Source: an uncultured Bacillota bacterium
GTDB lineage: Bacteria; Bacillota; Clostridia; Lachnospirales; CAG-274
DNA: 64,000 nucleotides
Reading direction: 5' to 3'
NCBI GenBank assembly: GCA_958426775.1
Contig: CATZZP010000004.1
Span: 62,001 to 126,000 of the forward strand
Shown here: piece after piece, positions 50,709 to 60,079 of the stretch
Layout: each line of letters begins with the position of its first letter
How positions within the stretch are numbered: position 1 is the first letter of the stretch
The notes under the pieces: model-generated
Database searches by the model: none
What the model saw: the letters and a program-made list of their open reading frames with translations, nothing else
Told to the model about the DNA's origin: nothing
Program-made: the position numbers and the translations under genes

Positions 50709-51810
50709 AGTATGCCTCCTGTGATAAAAGCTCTGATACATTTAGTAATCCCCAGCCCTCTCTGTTTTTAGGATAGCCTAAAGAGGTGGAGGATAGCTTC
50801 AGCATATATTTAATATCGTCGGGAGTAAGGTTTGGATATTTTTCAAGTAAATTTGCTACAGCTCCCGAAATCATTGGGGTGGACATAGAAGTACCGCTTA
50901 AAATACGGTAAAACCTGTCTTTAATTTCAGAATGACTGCAATTTATATCCTTAGCCAGGCAGGACACTATAGAATTACCCGGGGCAAGTATATCCGGCTT
51001 GATTATACAATCCTGAGTAGGACCTCTGCCTGAAAAATTTTTTAGGGATGCTCCCCATATATTTGTTTCTAAATCATCGTCACTTGAGCCTACAGTAATT
51101 ATTTTTCGGCTTATACCGGGAGATGATATAGTGCAGGGGGCAGGTCCGTTGTTACCTGCGGCACTTACAACGGTTATACCCATATCCCAAATTGCCTCGG
51201 CGGCTTTAACTAAAGGGTCATCGGTGCCTGAAGAGGCTGTGCCTATAGATAAATTTACTACACGTATATTATATTTATCTTTGTTGTCGTATATCCATTG
51301 TATACCTGCGAGTATATCGGCGGCACTTCCTTTGCCGTTATAATCTAAGGTTTTTAGTGCAACAATATTGGCATCAGGGGCAATCCCTTTGTATTTTTTG
51401 TTGGATAAGGCGCCGTTACCGCAGGCTATACCTGCAACATGTGTGCCGTGACCGTTATCATCATAGGCATTGTCGTTACCGTTAATAAAATCTTTGAAAG
51501 CAATTATACGGTTGTCAAAATCCTTTATGGGACTAATGCCTGTGTCTAAAAAGGCAATAGTTATATCTTTTCCGCTGTAAGGTATATTGTTTGCCTTTAT
51601 TGTGTTACGTGCCTTGTTCATTTGTGCGGTAATATGAGATATTTTATGCACAGCCTTAATATCACTTAACTCTTTTAATTTATCCAGATTTTCAGGGCTA
51701 ATCTCAACTACAACACAGTCTATCAGGGGTAATGTATACTTTACCTTACAAAGGCTTAACGGCAACGAGGCACTGTTACATTCTATTATCAATTCCAACA
51801 TATTATCCAT
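50692..51810 (-). CDS. S8 family serine protease (cytoplasmic subtilase)
   Basis: 372 aa. Catalytic triad Asp89 (IAFLDTGIS), His121 (NGHGTHVAG), Ser308 (SGTSMSTP); oxyanion Asn220 (SAAGNNGP). Residues 1-75 form a short inhibitor-like prodomain (LPLIDCVVVEISPENLDKLK, SDIKAVHKI), but there is no signal peptide, so it should act inside the cell, like Bacillus AprX/Isp-type enzymes. Encodes with the overlapping small tail-anchored protein a two-gene unit. Role unknown; possibilities include sporulation-linked or stress proteolysis. Confidence 0.92.
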   Translation of the reverse strand: MDNMLELIIECNSASLPLSLCKVKYTLPLIDCVVVEISPENLDKLKELSDIKAVHKISHITAQMNKARNTIKANNIPYSGKDITIAFLDTGISPIKDFDNRIIAFKDFINGNDNAYDDNGHGTHVAGIACGNGALSNKKYKGIAPDANIVALKTLDYNGKGSAADILAGIQWIYDNKDKYNIRVVNLSIGTASSGTDDPLVKAAEAIWDMGITVVSAAGNNGPAPCTISSPGISRKIITVGSSDDDLETNIWGASLKNFSGRGPTQDCIIKPDILAPGNSIVSCLAKDINCSHSEIKDRFYRILSGTSMSTPMISGAVANLLEKYPNLTPDDIKYMLKLSSTSLGYPKNREGWGLLNVSELLSQEAYYVRHQ

Positions 51811-51870
51811 AAGAATTACCCTCTTAGGTGAAATTTAATGTAGCATATTCATTTTTTTGTCCAAATGTTA

Positions 51871-51899
51871 TTGAAATATTTTTCTGTATTATGTATAAT
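51871..51899 (+). promoter_or_regulatory. Sigma-A promoter of the rnhB operon
   Basis: TTGAAA (51871-51876), 17 bases, TATAAT (51894-51899), 38 bases before rnhB. Confidence 0.85.
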
Positions 51900-51937
51900 G
51901 AACTATGTACGATTATATGTAATTTTATGGTGGTTTA

Positions 51938-52705
51938 ATGGAAAGTATAGCGGAAATTAAAAACAAAATAAATGAAGTGCCTATAGAGGAGATACCTGAA
52001 ATACTTAAGGCTTACAGACAGGATTCAAGGTCAGGCGTACAAAGAGTTATTGAGTATTTTGAAAAAAAGTACACAGCCTATACAGAGGAGATTAAAAGGC
52101 TGCATGAAATATCTCAGTATGAAAACAGCTGTTACGATAACGGTATGACCTATGTTGCAGGTATTGACGAGGTGGGCAGAGGACCTCTTGCAGGGCCTGT
52201 GGTTACTGCGGCGGTTATTTTACCTAAGAACTGTCTTATTTTAGGTGTAAATGACAGTAAAAAGCTTTCCGCTAAAAAAAGAGAGGAGCTTTATTCTGTT
52301 ATTATGGATAAGGCACTTTCCGTAAGCATCGGTGTTGAAAGTAATGATGTAATTGATAATATCAATATTTTACAGGCTACCTACAGTGCTATGCGTAAGG
52401 CGATAAACGGCTTACACATTAAGCCTGATATGCTTCTTGTAGATGCAGTCACCATACCCTGTACGGAAATGCCCCAGACATCTATTATAAAGGGTGATGC
52501 GAAAAGTATTTCAATAGGTGCGGCAAGTATAATTGCCAAGGTTACACGTGACAGAATGATGAAAGAACTTAGTCTTACCTATCCGGGTTATGATTTTGAA
52601 AATAATATGGGTTACGGCACGGCAAAGCATATCGAGGGTATAAAGCAAAGAGGTCTGTGTAAAATACATAGAAGAAGCTTTACCAAGGGTATTATAAATG
52701 AATAA
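51938..52705 (+). CDS. rnhB: Ribonuclease HII
   Basis: 255 aa. Removes ribonucleotides and RNA-DNA hybrids. Catalytic block GIDEVGRGPLAGPVVTAA with Asp-Glu, DSKKLSAKKREEL, the third acidic in LLVDAVTIP, and GYGTAKHIEGI. A 70-residue helical N-terminal extension precedes the core, as in Bacillus RNase HII. Weak ribosome site (GGTGG). First gene of a long housekeeping operon. Confidence 0.95.
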   Translation: MESIAEIKNKINEVPIEEIPEILKAYRQDSRSGVQRVIEYFEKKYTAYTEEIKRLHEISQYENSCYDNGMTYVAGIDEVGRGPLAGPVVTAAVILPKNCLILGVNDSKKLSAKKREELYSVIMDKALSVSIGVESNDVIDNINILQATYSAMRKAINGLHIKPDMLLVDAVTIPCTEMPQTSIIKGDAKSISIGAASIIAKVTRDRMMKELSLTYPGYDFENNMGYGTAKHIEGIKQRGLCKIHRRSFTKGIINE

Positions 52706-53042
52706 CAGGGCTGTAGGCAGTAAGGGTGAAGATAGGGCAGTCAGATACCTTAAACTGAGGCTTTATAAAATTCTGGAAAGGAATTACTCTGCCCGTACAG
52801 GTGAGGTTGATATAATTGCTAAGAAAGGCGAAACCTATGTATTTATTGAAGTAAAATACAGAAAAGACATTACAAAGGGCTTACCCAGAGAGGCGGTTAC
52901 CTCATATAAGCAAGATAGAATAAGGCGTACGGCACAGCATTACCTGGCAACTAACGGAATTAATGAGTATAACACGGACATCAGGTTTGATGTTATTGAA
53001 ATATTGGGAAAGGAAATAACGCATATTAAGGCGGCTTTCTGA
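52698..53042 (+). CDS. YraN/UPF0102 family endonuclease-like protein
   Basis: 114 aa, overlapping rnhB by 8 bases, the usual arrangement. Restriction-endonuclease-like fold: GSKGEDRAVRYLK, RNYSARTGEVDIIAKKGETY with the acidic pair E-x-D, and FIEVKYRK with the E-x-K. Exact function unknown; suspected Holliday-junction-like or repair nuclease. Confidence 0.93.
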   Translation: MNNRAVGSKGEDRAVRYLKLRLYKILERNYSARTGEVDIIAKKGETYVFIEVKYRKDITKGLPREAVTSYKQDRIRRTAQHYLATNGINEYNTDIRFDVIEILGKEITHIKAAF

Positions 53043-53046
53043 TTTT

Positions 53047-53847
53047 ATGAAATTAGTTGAAAATAAAAACGGTGTAAAGTATTTTACCTTTCATAAGCTG
53101 GAGGGCATAAGGCATTGCTTTTCTACAAGAGTTGGAGGAGTGTCCGAGGGTTGTTATGAAAGCCTTAACTTAGGCTTCAGACAGGATACGAGGGAAAATG
53201 TTGTTGAAAATTACAACAGACTTTGTAATGCAATAGGTATTGATGTTAAAAATACGGTATGGACAAGACAAATTCATAAAGATATAATACTTAAGGTTGA
53301 TGAAAGGGACAGAGGCAAGGGGCTTTTTATGCCTCGCAGAGAAGAGGGCTATGATGCAGTTATTACCAACTGTAGCGGTGTAGTTCTTACAGGTTTTTCT
53401 GCTGACTGTGTGCTTATTTTGTATTACGATAAGGCAAACCATGCAATAGGTGTTGCCCACAGCGGTTGGAGAGGTACTGTCCTTGGTATAGGCGGTAAAA
53501 CCGTAAGAGCTATGGAAAGAGAGTTTGGTACAAGGGCAGATGAGATAATCTGTTGTATAGCTCCTGCAATAGCTAAATGCTGTTTTCAGGTGGATAAACC
53601 TGTTGTTGATGAGTTTTTAAAGGCATACAGTTGGTCCGGGGAATTTATAACCCAAGATAGTGAAAATTCCGATAAATATTACATTGACTTACACGCCGTA
53701 AATGAAAAAATACTTCTTAACGCAGGTGTAAGAGCAGAAAATATTGAAAATAGTTATTATTGCACAAAGTGTCACCCTGAGCTTTTTTACTCTCACAGGC
53801 TGATGGGAGATGCAAGAGGCTCAATGGCGGCTATGATAAGCCTTTAA
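53047..53847 (+). CDS. pgeF: Peptidoglycan editing factor PgeF (laccase-domain family)
   Basis: 266 aa. Family motifs CFSTRVGGVS, NLNLGFR-like SLNLGFRQDT, TRQIHKD, and metal/catalytic residues in GFSADCVLILYYD, GVAHSGWRGTV and the late Cys-His in CTKCHPELFYSHR. In E. coli the homologue removes incorrectly incorporated amino acids from peptidoglycan precursors; purine nucleoside phosphorylase/deaminase activity is reported for relatives. Four bases after yraN. Confidence 0.9.
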   Translation: MKLVENKNGVKYFTFHKLEGIRHCFSTRVGGVSEGCYESLNLGFRQDTRENVVENYNRLCNAIGIDVKNTVWTRQIHKDIILKVDERDRGKGLFMPRREEGYDAVITNCSGVVLTGFSADCVLILYYDKANHAIGVAHSGWRGTVLGIGGKTVRAMEREFGTRADEIICCIAPAIAKCCFQVDKPVVDEFLKAYSWSGEFITQDSENSDKYYIDLHAVNEKILLNAGVRAENIENSYYCTKCHPELFYSHRLMGDARGSMAAMISL

Positions 53848-53858
53848 GAGGTGATTTT

Positions 53859-55172
53859 ATGGATAATGTTATTATAAAGGTAGAGCCCGGAAGTATAGCC
53901 GAGGAAATGGGCATAGAAAAGGGCGATATACTTGTTGATATAAATAACAAAAAAATACGGGACGTATTTGACTACCGGTATTTAATTCAGGATGAGTATA
54001 TTGAGGTTGGTATACGCAAAAGCAACGGAGAGGAATGGTTGCTTGAGGTTGATAAGGATGAGTATGAGGATTTAGGCATTGTTTTTGAACGTGGACTTAT
54101 GGATAAGGCTCACAGCTGTAAAAACAAGTGTATTTTTTGCTTTATAGACCAGCTGCCTAAGGGTATGAGAAGCAGTTTATACTTTAAGGATGATGACTCA
54201 AGACTGTCCTTTCTTCATGGCAACTATATTACCCTGACAAATATGAGTGATGAGGATTTAGACAGAATAATATTCTACCACCTGTCACCTATTAATATTT
54301 CTGTTCAGGTAACCGACCCTGAAAAAAGAGTATTTATGCTTAAAAATCCTAATGCGGTAAATCTTATGCCCAGGATAAAAAAGCTGGCAGAGCATAAAAT
54401 TGAAATGAATTTTCAAATTGTTCTTTGTAAAAATATAAACGACGGTGAATACTTGGATAAAAGCATAAGAGAGCTTAGTGAGTTTATCAACCCTGCAAGA
54501 TGTATGTCCATAGTACCCTTTGGCATGACAAAATACAGAGAGGGCTTATACCCTATTGAGCCTTATGATAAGGAGAGTGCAAGGCAGGTAATTGCTCAGG
54601 TTGAGGCATGGCAGAAAAAGATTTTGGCAGAAAAAGGAACACGCTTTGCCTTTTTAGGCGATGAATTTTATCTTATGGCAGGCTTGCCATTGCCTACAGA
54701 TGAGGAGTATGAGGGTTATCCTCAGCTTGAAAACGGAGTAGGTATGATTACACTAATGAAAACCGAATTTTATGAAGCCTTAAAGAATATTAAAGGAGAT
54801 AATAAAAAAAGAAGCCTTACCATTGCTACAGGAAAAGCATCTTTTGACTTTATTTCTTCTTTAACTTATGATATAATGAAAGTAATGCCTTATACAAGGA
54901 TTGATGTATTCCCCATAGAAAATAATTTTTTCGGCAGGTTAATTACAGTAAGCGGTCTTATGACAGGCATTGATATAATTGAAAATTTAAAAGGCAGAAC
55001 CTTAGGCAAGTATTTGCTTGTGCCTGAAAATTGCCTGAGAGATGATATAAAAACAAGATTTTTAGACGATTTGGATATTTCTGATGTTGAAAGAGAGCTT
55101 AATGTAAAGCTTATAGTATCATCGGACAACGGTGCGGAGTTTTTGCACAGGATAATAGATTTGGAGGACTAA
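53859..55172 (+). CDS. DUF512 protein: PDZ plus radical-SAM-like domain
   Basis: 437 aa. N-terminal PDZ-like domain (VEPGSIAEEMGIEKGDILVD), then a radical-SAM-type cysteine cluster C-x3-C-x2-C in CKNKCIFCFIDQLP, LHGNYITLTNMSD, and the C-terminal DUF512 region ending in a FFGRLITVSGLMTG block. Cytoplasmic Fe-S protein (COG1625) conserved beside der in Clostridia, suggesting a link to ribosome assembly or RNA modification, but the reaction is not known. Confidence 0.9.
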   Translation: MDNVIIKVEPGSIAEEMGIEKGDILVDINNKKIRDVFDYRYLIQDEYIEVGIRKSNGEEWLLEVDKDEYEDLGIVFERGLMDKAHSCKNKCIFCFIDQLPKGMRSSLYFKDDDSRLSFLHGNYITLTNMSDEDLDRIIFYHLSPINISVQVTDPEKRVFMLKNPNAVNLMPRIKKLAEHKIEMNFQIVLCKNINDGEYLDKSIRELSEFINPARCMSIVPFGMTKYREGLYPIEPYDKESARQVIAQVEAWQKKILAEKGTRFAFLGDEFYLMAGLPLPTDEEYEGYPQLENGVGMITLMKTEFYEALKNIKGDNKKRSLTIATGKASFDFISSLTYDIMKVMPYTRIDVFPIENNFFGRLITVSGLMTGIDIIENLKGRTLGKYLLVPENCLRDDIKTRFLDDLDISDVERELNVKLIVSSDNGAEFLHRIIDLED

Positions 55173-55175
55173 ACT

Positions 55176-56495
55176 ATGTCGAAACCCATAGTTGCCATTG
55201 TAGGCAGACCAAACGTAGGTAAATCTACCTTGTTTAATCGTATAGCGGGAGAGCGTATCTCCATAGTAGAGGATACACCCGGCGTAACAAGGGATAGGAT
55301 TTATGCTGAAGCGGAATGGCTTAATTATAATTTTACACTTATAGATACAGGCGGTTTGGAGCCTGAAAGTGATGATATGATGCTTAAATTTATGTATAAC
55401 CAGGCAGAGCTTGCTATTGAGGCTGCTGATGTTATCATATTTGTAGGGGATGTAAAAACAGGTGTAACCGATGCAGACTTGCAGGTTGCAAACATTCTTC
55501 GTAAGGCAAAAAAGCCCATTGTACTTGCTGTTAATAAGGTTGATGATTTAGCTAAGTACAGTATGGATGTATATGAATTTTATTCACTGGGCTTAGGTGA
55601 CCCGATGGGTATATCAGCGGGTCAGATGATGGGTATAGGTGATTTGCTGGATGAGGTTGTAAAGCACTTTCCTGAAAACAGTGATGCAGAGGAAGAGGAC
55701 GATACAATTAAGGTTGCAATTATAGGTAAGCCTAATGTGGGCAAATCCTCTCTTATAAACCGTATATTAGGTGAGGAGCGTGTAATTGTAAGTGATGTGG
55801 CAGGTACTACAAGAGATGCCATTGATTCACCTTACACCTACAAGGGTCAGAAATATGTATTTATTGATACTGCGGGTATGCGTAGACATTCCAAGGTAAA
55901 GGAAAATATTGAAAAGTATTCTGTTATACGTGCAGTATCAGCCGTAGAGCGTGCAGATGTAATTATTGTAATGATAAATGCTCAGGAGGGTATATCTGAC
56001 CAGGATACAAAGATTGCAGGTATTGCTCATGAGGCAGGTAAAGGTGTTATACTTGCCGTAAATAAGTGGGATGCAATAGAAAAAGATAACCATACAATGA
56101 ATAAGTTTGTTAAAGATATAGAGGCTGAGCTGAAATATATGCCTTATGCCCCTAAAATCTTTATTTCAGCTTTAACAGGACAGAGAGTAAGCAATCTTTT
56201 TGAGCTTATAAATGCTGTACATGAAAGTAATTGTATGCGTGTATCAACAGGTCTTTTAAATGATGTGCTTATTGAGGCAATGGCTATGAATCAGCCGCCT
56301 GCTGAAAAAGGACGTCAGCTCAAGATATATTATATGACCCAGGTATCTGTTAAGCCGCCTACCTTTGTGCTTTTTGTAAATGATGTGGAGTTGCTCCATT
56401 TCTCATATAAAAGATATATAGAAAATCAGCTTAGAGAAGCCTTTGGTTTTTCGGGAACGCCGATACATTTTATAGCAAGAAACAGAAAGGAATAA
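55176..56495 (+). CDS. der: Ribosome biogenesis GTPase Der
   Basis: 439 aa with tandem GTPase domains: GRPNVGKST / DTPGVTRD / DTGG / NKVD and GKPNVGKSS / DVAGTTRDAID / DTAGMRR / NKWD, then a KH-like C-terminal domain. Required for 50S assembly. It starts 3 bases after the DUF512 gene and is followed 3 bases later by plsY. Confidence 0.97.
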   Translation: MSKPIVAIVGRPNVGKSTLFNRIAGERISIVEDTPGVTRDRIYAEAEWLNYNFTLIDTGGLEPESDDMMLKFMYNQAELAIEAADVIIFVGDVKTGVTDADLQVANILRKAKKPIVLAVNKVDDLAKYSMDVYEFYSLGLGDPMGISAGQMMGIGDLLDEVVKHFPENSDAEEEDDTIKVAIIGKPNVGKSSLINRILGEERVIVSDVAGTTRDAIDSPYTYKGQKYVFIDTAGMRRHSKVKENIEKYSVIRAVSAVERADVIIVMINAQEGISDQDTKIAGIAHEAGKGVILAVNKWDAIEKDNHTMNKFVKDIEAELKYMPYAPKIFISALTGQRVSNLFELINAVHESNCMRVSTGLLNDVLIEAMAMNQPPAEKGRQLKIYYMTQVSVKPPTFVLFVNDVELLHFSYKRYIENQLREAFGFSGTPIHFIARNRKE

Positions 56496-56498
56496 ACT

Positions 56499-57146
56499 AT
56501 GTCGGTTACTAACAGAATTATTTGCCTTTTAATAGGCTATGCTTTGGGTTGTGTTCAGTCTGCGTTTATCATAGGCAGACTTGTGGGTAAAATAGATATA
56601 CGTGATTACGGCAGCGGAAATGCAGGCTTTACTAACACGGCAAGAGTACTGGGAGCAAAAGCGGGTATCAGTGTTTTTTTACTTGATTTGCTAAAGCTTA
56701 TTGTAGCTCATACTGTTTGCTCTCTTATCTTTGACGGAAGCGGCAGCTTTGTATCAGGTACAAGCCTTTTACCGGGTATGTATGGCGGTATAGGTGCCGT
56801 TCTTGGTCATAATTTCCCCTTTTATCTTAAATTCAAGGGTGGTAAGGGTATTGCCTGTACCTTAGGTCTTATGCTTTGTGTAGACTGGAGAGTGGCTTTA
56901 ATTACATATGCCGTAGGTCTTGTAATTTTCCTTGCTAAAAAATATATTTCTTTGGCATCTCTTACAATGGCTTTGGTTTACCCGGTTATTATGCTTGTAT
57001 TTAAGTTTGATGCAGAGAGCATAATACTTATGGTTGTACTTTGTATACTGGCATATATAAAGCATATAAGCAATATTGAAAGATTAATTCATGGTAATGA
57101 AAATAAATTCCGCTTTGGTAAAAAAAGCGAAACCGTTAAGGAGTGA
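56499..57146 (+). CDS. plsY: Acyl-phosphate glycerol-3-phosphate acyltransferase
   Basis: 215 aa membrane enzyme making lysophosphatidate. Conserved loops: SGNAGFTNTARVLG, GHNFPFYLKFKGGKGIA, and a third near KKYISLAS. About five to six membrane helices. C-terminal tail is basic (KFRFGKKSETVKE). Directly ahead of gpsA, which supplies its glycerol-3-phosphate. Confidence 0.95.
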   Translation: MSVTNRIICLLIGYALGCVQSAFIIGRLVGKIDIRDYGSGNAGFTNTARVLGAKAGISVFLLDLLKLIVAHTVCSLIFDGSGSFVSGTSLLPGMYGGIGAVLGHNFPFYLKFKGGKGIACTLGLMLCVDWRVALITYAVGLVIFLAKKYISLASLTMALVYPVIMLVFKFDAESIILMVVLCILAYIKHISNIERLIHGNENKFRFGKKSETVKE

Positions 57147-57150
57147 TAAA

Positions 57151-58140
57151 ATGAAAACTGTTGCTGTAATAGGCTCAGGCAGCTGGGGTACAGCTCTTGC
57201 TGTTCAGCTTCATAAGGCAGGTAATAAGGTTATACTTTGGTCCTTCAAGGAAGAAGAGGCTAAGGCTATTCGTGCAAATAATGAAAATACAGAGTTTTTA
57301 CCGGGTATAAAGCTTGATCCCGAAATAGAGGTAACCTGTGTTGACAGTGATGTTGAAAAGGCAGATATGCTTGTTTTTTCCACCCCTTCAAAGTTTACAA
57401 GAAATATGGCTGAAAGGTTTAAAAGCCTTGTTAAGGATAATCAGATTATTGTAAACGTAGCTAAGGGTTTTGAGGAGAATACTCTTTTAAGGCTTTCTCA
57501 GGTTATAAAGGAGGTTATACCTCAATGCAGGGTGGCTACTTTATCAGGTCCAAGCCATGCAGAGGAAGTAGGCAAGGGTATGGCTACAGCAATAGTTGTG
57601 GCCTCTGAAGACCTGTCTGTATCAGAGGAAGTCAGAGATACCTTTATGACGCCTATGTTCAGAGTATATGTCAGCACTGATATTATCGGTGTTGAAATGG
57701 GCGGTGCTTTAAAAAATCTAATTGCTCTTGCCGCAGGTATTGTTGACGGTGTGGGCTATGGTGATAATGCAAAGGCAGCTCTTATGACAAGAGGTCTTGT
57801 TGAAATATCAAGGCTCGGTGAAGCTTTAGGTGCTAAAAAAGAAACCTTTGCAGGTCTTTCGGGAATAGGCGATTTAATTGTTACCTGTACAAGTATGCAC
57901 AGCCGTAACAGACGTGCAGGTATTCTTTTAGGTCAGGGAAAAACTCTTGATGAGGCGCTTGAGGAAGTGCATATGGTTGTTGAGGGTGTCATTAATGCAA
58001 AGGCAGCTTACGACTTATCTGTAAAGCACAATATTTCAATGCCTATTACTCATGAAATAAACGATGTGCTTTATCACGGCAAGGATGTAAAGCAGGCGGT
58101 ATACGATTTAATGACAAGAGATAAGGTATATGAACAGTAA
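57151..58140 (+). CDS. gpsA: NAD(P)-dependent glycerol-3-phosphate dehydrogenase
   Basis: 329 aa. Reduces dihydroxyacetone phosphate to glycerol-3-phosphate for phospholipids. Rossmann GSGSWGTALAVQL, STPSKFTR, LSGPSHAEEVGKGMAT, catalytic Lys in MGGALKNLIALAAGI and substrate block SRNRRAG. ATG 57151 follows AAGGAG by 7 bases; the longer frame lies in plsY. Confidence 0.96.
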   Translation: MKTVAVIGSGSWGTALAVQLHKAGNKVILWSFKEEEAKAIRANNENTEFLPGIKLDPEIEVTCVDSDVEKADMLVFSTPSKFTRNMAERFKSLVKDNQIIVNVAKGFEENTLLRLSQVIKEVIPQCRVATLSGPSHAEEVGKGMATAIVVASEDLSVSEEVRDTFMTPMFRVYVSTDIIGVEMGGALKNLIALAAGIVDGVGYGDNAKAALMTRGLVEISRLGEALGAKKETFAGLSGIGDLIVTCTSMHSRNRRAGILLGQGKTLDEALEEVHMVVEGVINAKAAYDLSVKHNISMPITHEINDVLYHGKDVKQAVYDLMTRDKVYEQ

Positions 58141-58171
58141 TTTTTAGGTTTATACTGAAAGGGGATATATA

Positions 58172-59737
58172 ATGTTTAATGAAACTAAGGGAAAATGGAT
58201 TTCTGATTTAGGAAACGGAATGTACAAAAATCCTATATTGTTTTCTGATTATTCTGACCCTGATGTTATTAGGGTGGGGGATGACTTTTTTATGGTTGCC
58301 TCATCCTTTACATATTTTCCGGGATTACCCGTACTACACTCAAAGGACTTGGTAAACTGGCAGATTATAAGCTATGCAGTTAATAAGCTTCCGTTTGAGT
58401 GTTATGATGTTCCACAGCATGGCAAGGGTGTGTGGGCACCTGCAATAAGATACCATAACGGTATGTTTTATGTGTATTTTGCAACCCCTGACGAGGGTAT
58501 ATTTATGTCAAAAACAGATAATCCGTTTGGTGAGTGGGGTACAGTAATTCAGGTAAAGGAAGCTAAGGGCTGGATTGACCCCTGTCCGTTCTGGGATGAT
58601 GATGGACAAGCATATCTTGTAAGAGGTGTAGCAAGGTCAAGATGTGGTCTTAAGAGTATGCTTTTTATGCATAAAATGTCACCTGACGGTACTGTTTTAC
58701 TTGATGAAGGCATCAGGGTATTTGACGGTCGTATAAATCACCCTACCATTGAGGGTCCCAAAATGTATAAAAGAAACGGCTACTACTACATTCTTGCACC
58801 TGCAGGCGGTGTAAGAACGGGTTGGCAGATGGCTGCAAGAAGCAAGAATATATATGGTCCTTATGAGCATAAGGTGTTGCTTCACCAGGGTGATACACCT
58901 GTAAACGGACCTCACCAGGGTGGTTTGGTTGACCTTGAAAACGGCGAAAGCTGGTTTGTACATTTTCAGGATTTAGAAGCCTACGGTCGTGTAGTACACT
59001 TACAGCCTGCAAAATGGGTTGATGACTGGCCACAGATAGGTATAGACACCAATAACGACGGTATAGGTGAGCCTGTAAGTGAGTATATTAAACCAAATAC
59101 ACCACAGAAAAGTGAAATTTGTATTCCTTTAGAGGACGATAAATTTGACGGCGTAAGACTTGGCTTACAGTGGCAGTGGCAGGCACATGCCAATGAGAGC
59201 TTTTATGAAATATCAAACAGAAGGCTTAGATTGTTTGCCTTACCTTTCAAGAGTGATTTAAATCTTCTTTCTGATGCACCTAATGTGCTTACACAGCTTG
59301 TACATTCACCTAATATTGAGGTTACTACAAGAATTAATTTTGGTATTAACAACGGTGATTGCTGCGGAATTCTTATTACGGGAGGCAATTATTACGGCTA
59401 TAAAATAGAAGTCCTGAACGGTCGTTATTTCATTAAGGTTGTTCAGTATGAGTATGATTCGGCAACAGATATAAATGCACCTGAGGAAGTGCTTGCAAAT
59501 GTTAAAGTTAAGATTGATTTACCTTCAATCTGGCTTAAAATAAAAATGTCATATCCGGGTACAATCAGTTTCTTCTATAGCTATGACGGTGACAACTTTG
59601 CACAGCTTGCTACAACTTGTAATTATAAGGTGTCAAGAAAAAGCTGGGTTGGTGCAAGAGTCGGTATTTTCTGCGTAAACACTAAGGGAGAAAATACAGG
59701 AGGTTATGCTGATTTTAAATATATCAGGATAGAATAA
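58172..59737 (+). CDS. Glycoside hydrolase family 43 (beta-xylosidase-like)
   Basis: 521 aa. N-terminal five-bladed propeller (1-310) with the three catalytic acids: Asp in DYSDPDVIRVG, Asp in GWIDPCPFWDDDG and Glu in PTIEGPKMY. Substrate-shaping GVWAPAIRYHNGMFY and SWFVHFQDLEAYGRVVHLQP are present. C-terminal beta-sandwich (about 320-520), as in GH43 beta-xylosidases. No signal peptide, so it should hydrolyse imported oligosaccharides in the cytoplasm. Isolated from any transport or regulatory gene, 31 bases after gpsA; GGGG ribosome site. Confidence 0.92.
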   Translation: MFNETKGKWISDLGNGMYKNPILFSDYSDPDVIRVGDDFFMVASSFTYFPGLPVLHSKDLVNWQIISYAVNKLPFECYDVPQHGKGVWAPAIRYHNGMFYVYFATPDEGIFMSKTDNPFGEWGTVIQVKEAKGWIDPCPFWDDDGQAYLVRGVARSRCGLKSMLFMHKMSPDGTVLLDEGIRVFDGRINHPTIEGPKMYKRNGYYYILAPAGGVRTGWQMAARSKNIYGPYEHKVLLHQGDTPVNGPHQGGLVDLENGESWFVHFQDLEAYGRVVHLQPAKWVDDWPQIGIDTNNDGIGEPVSEYIKPNTPQKSEICIPLEDDKFDGVRLGLQWQWQAHANESFYEISNRRLRLFALPFKSDLNLLSDAPNVLTQLVHSPNIEVTTRINFGINNGDCCGILITGGNYYGYKIEVLNGRYFIKVVQYEYDSATDINAPEEVLANVKVKIDLPSIWLKIKMSYPGTISFFYSYDGDNFAQLATTCNYKVSRKSWVGARVGIFCVNTKGENTGGYADFKYIRIE

Positions 59738-59759
59738 ACCAAGACCGGAGGTCGGGGTT

Positions 59760-60071
59760 ATGCGATACTATAAAAATCTATATATTGGAAATAATATTGA
59801 TAACAGTGCTTTGGAAAAGCTTAAAAACTCCGAGCCTACCTCAAATGTTTATGCAATTTGCTTATGCTCTGATACTAAGGGACTGTTTGAGATTATGAGT
59901 ACCTATGAGCTTTTAAATCCTTACAGTGCTAAACGTAACTATGCCGTAATTGCCCTTTTAGAGGGCAAGGGTTCAGCTAAAAGAGCAATTGTTGATTTAC
60001 TTTGCTCATGGTTGAAAGCACACAAAGACCTGTCAGGTATCAGAGAATACTATAATAATAATTCACTGTAG
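59760..60071 (+). CDS. Hypothetical protein (103 aa)
   Basis: Soluble small protein starting 22 bases after the GH43 stop with GGAGG upstream. Sequence shows SNVYAICLCSDTKGLFEIMS and KGSAKRAIVDLLCSWLKAH, three Cys with no metal spacing, and a likely alpha/beta fold. Family not recognised. Precedes the DUF2953-gerW sporulation pair and may belong with it. Confidence 0.75.
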   Translation: MRYYKNLYIGNNIDNSALEKLKNSEPTSNVYAICLCSDTKGLFEIMSTYELLNPYSAKRNYAVIALLEGKGSAKRAIVDLLCSWLKAHKDLSGIREYYNNNSL

Positions 60072-60079
60072 GTGATACA

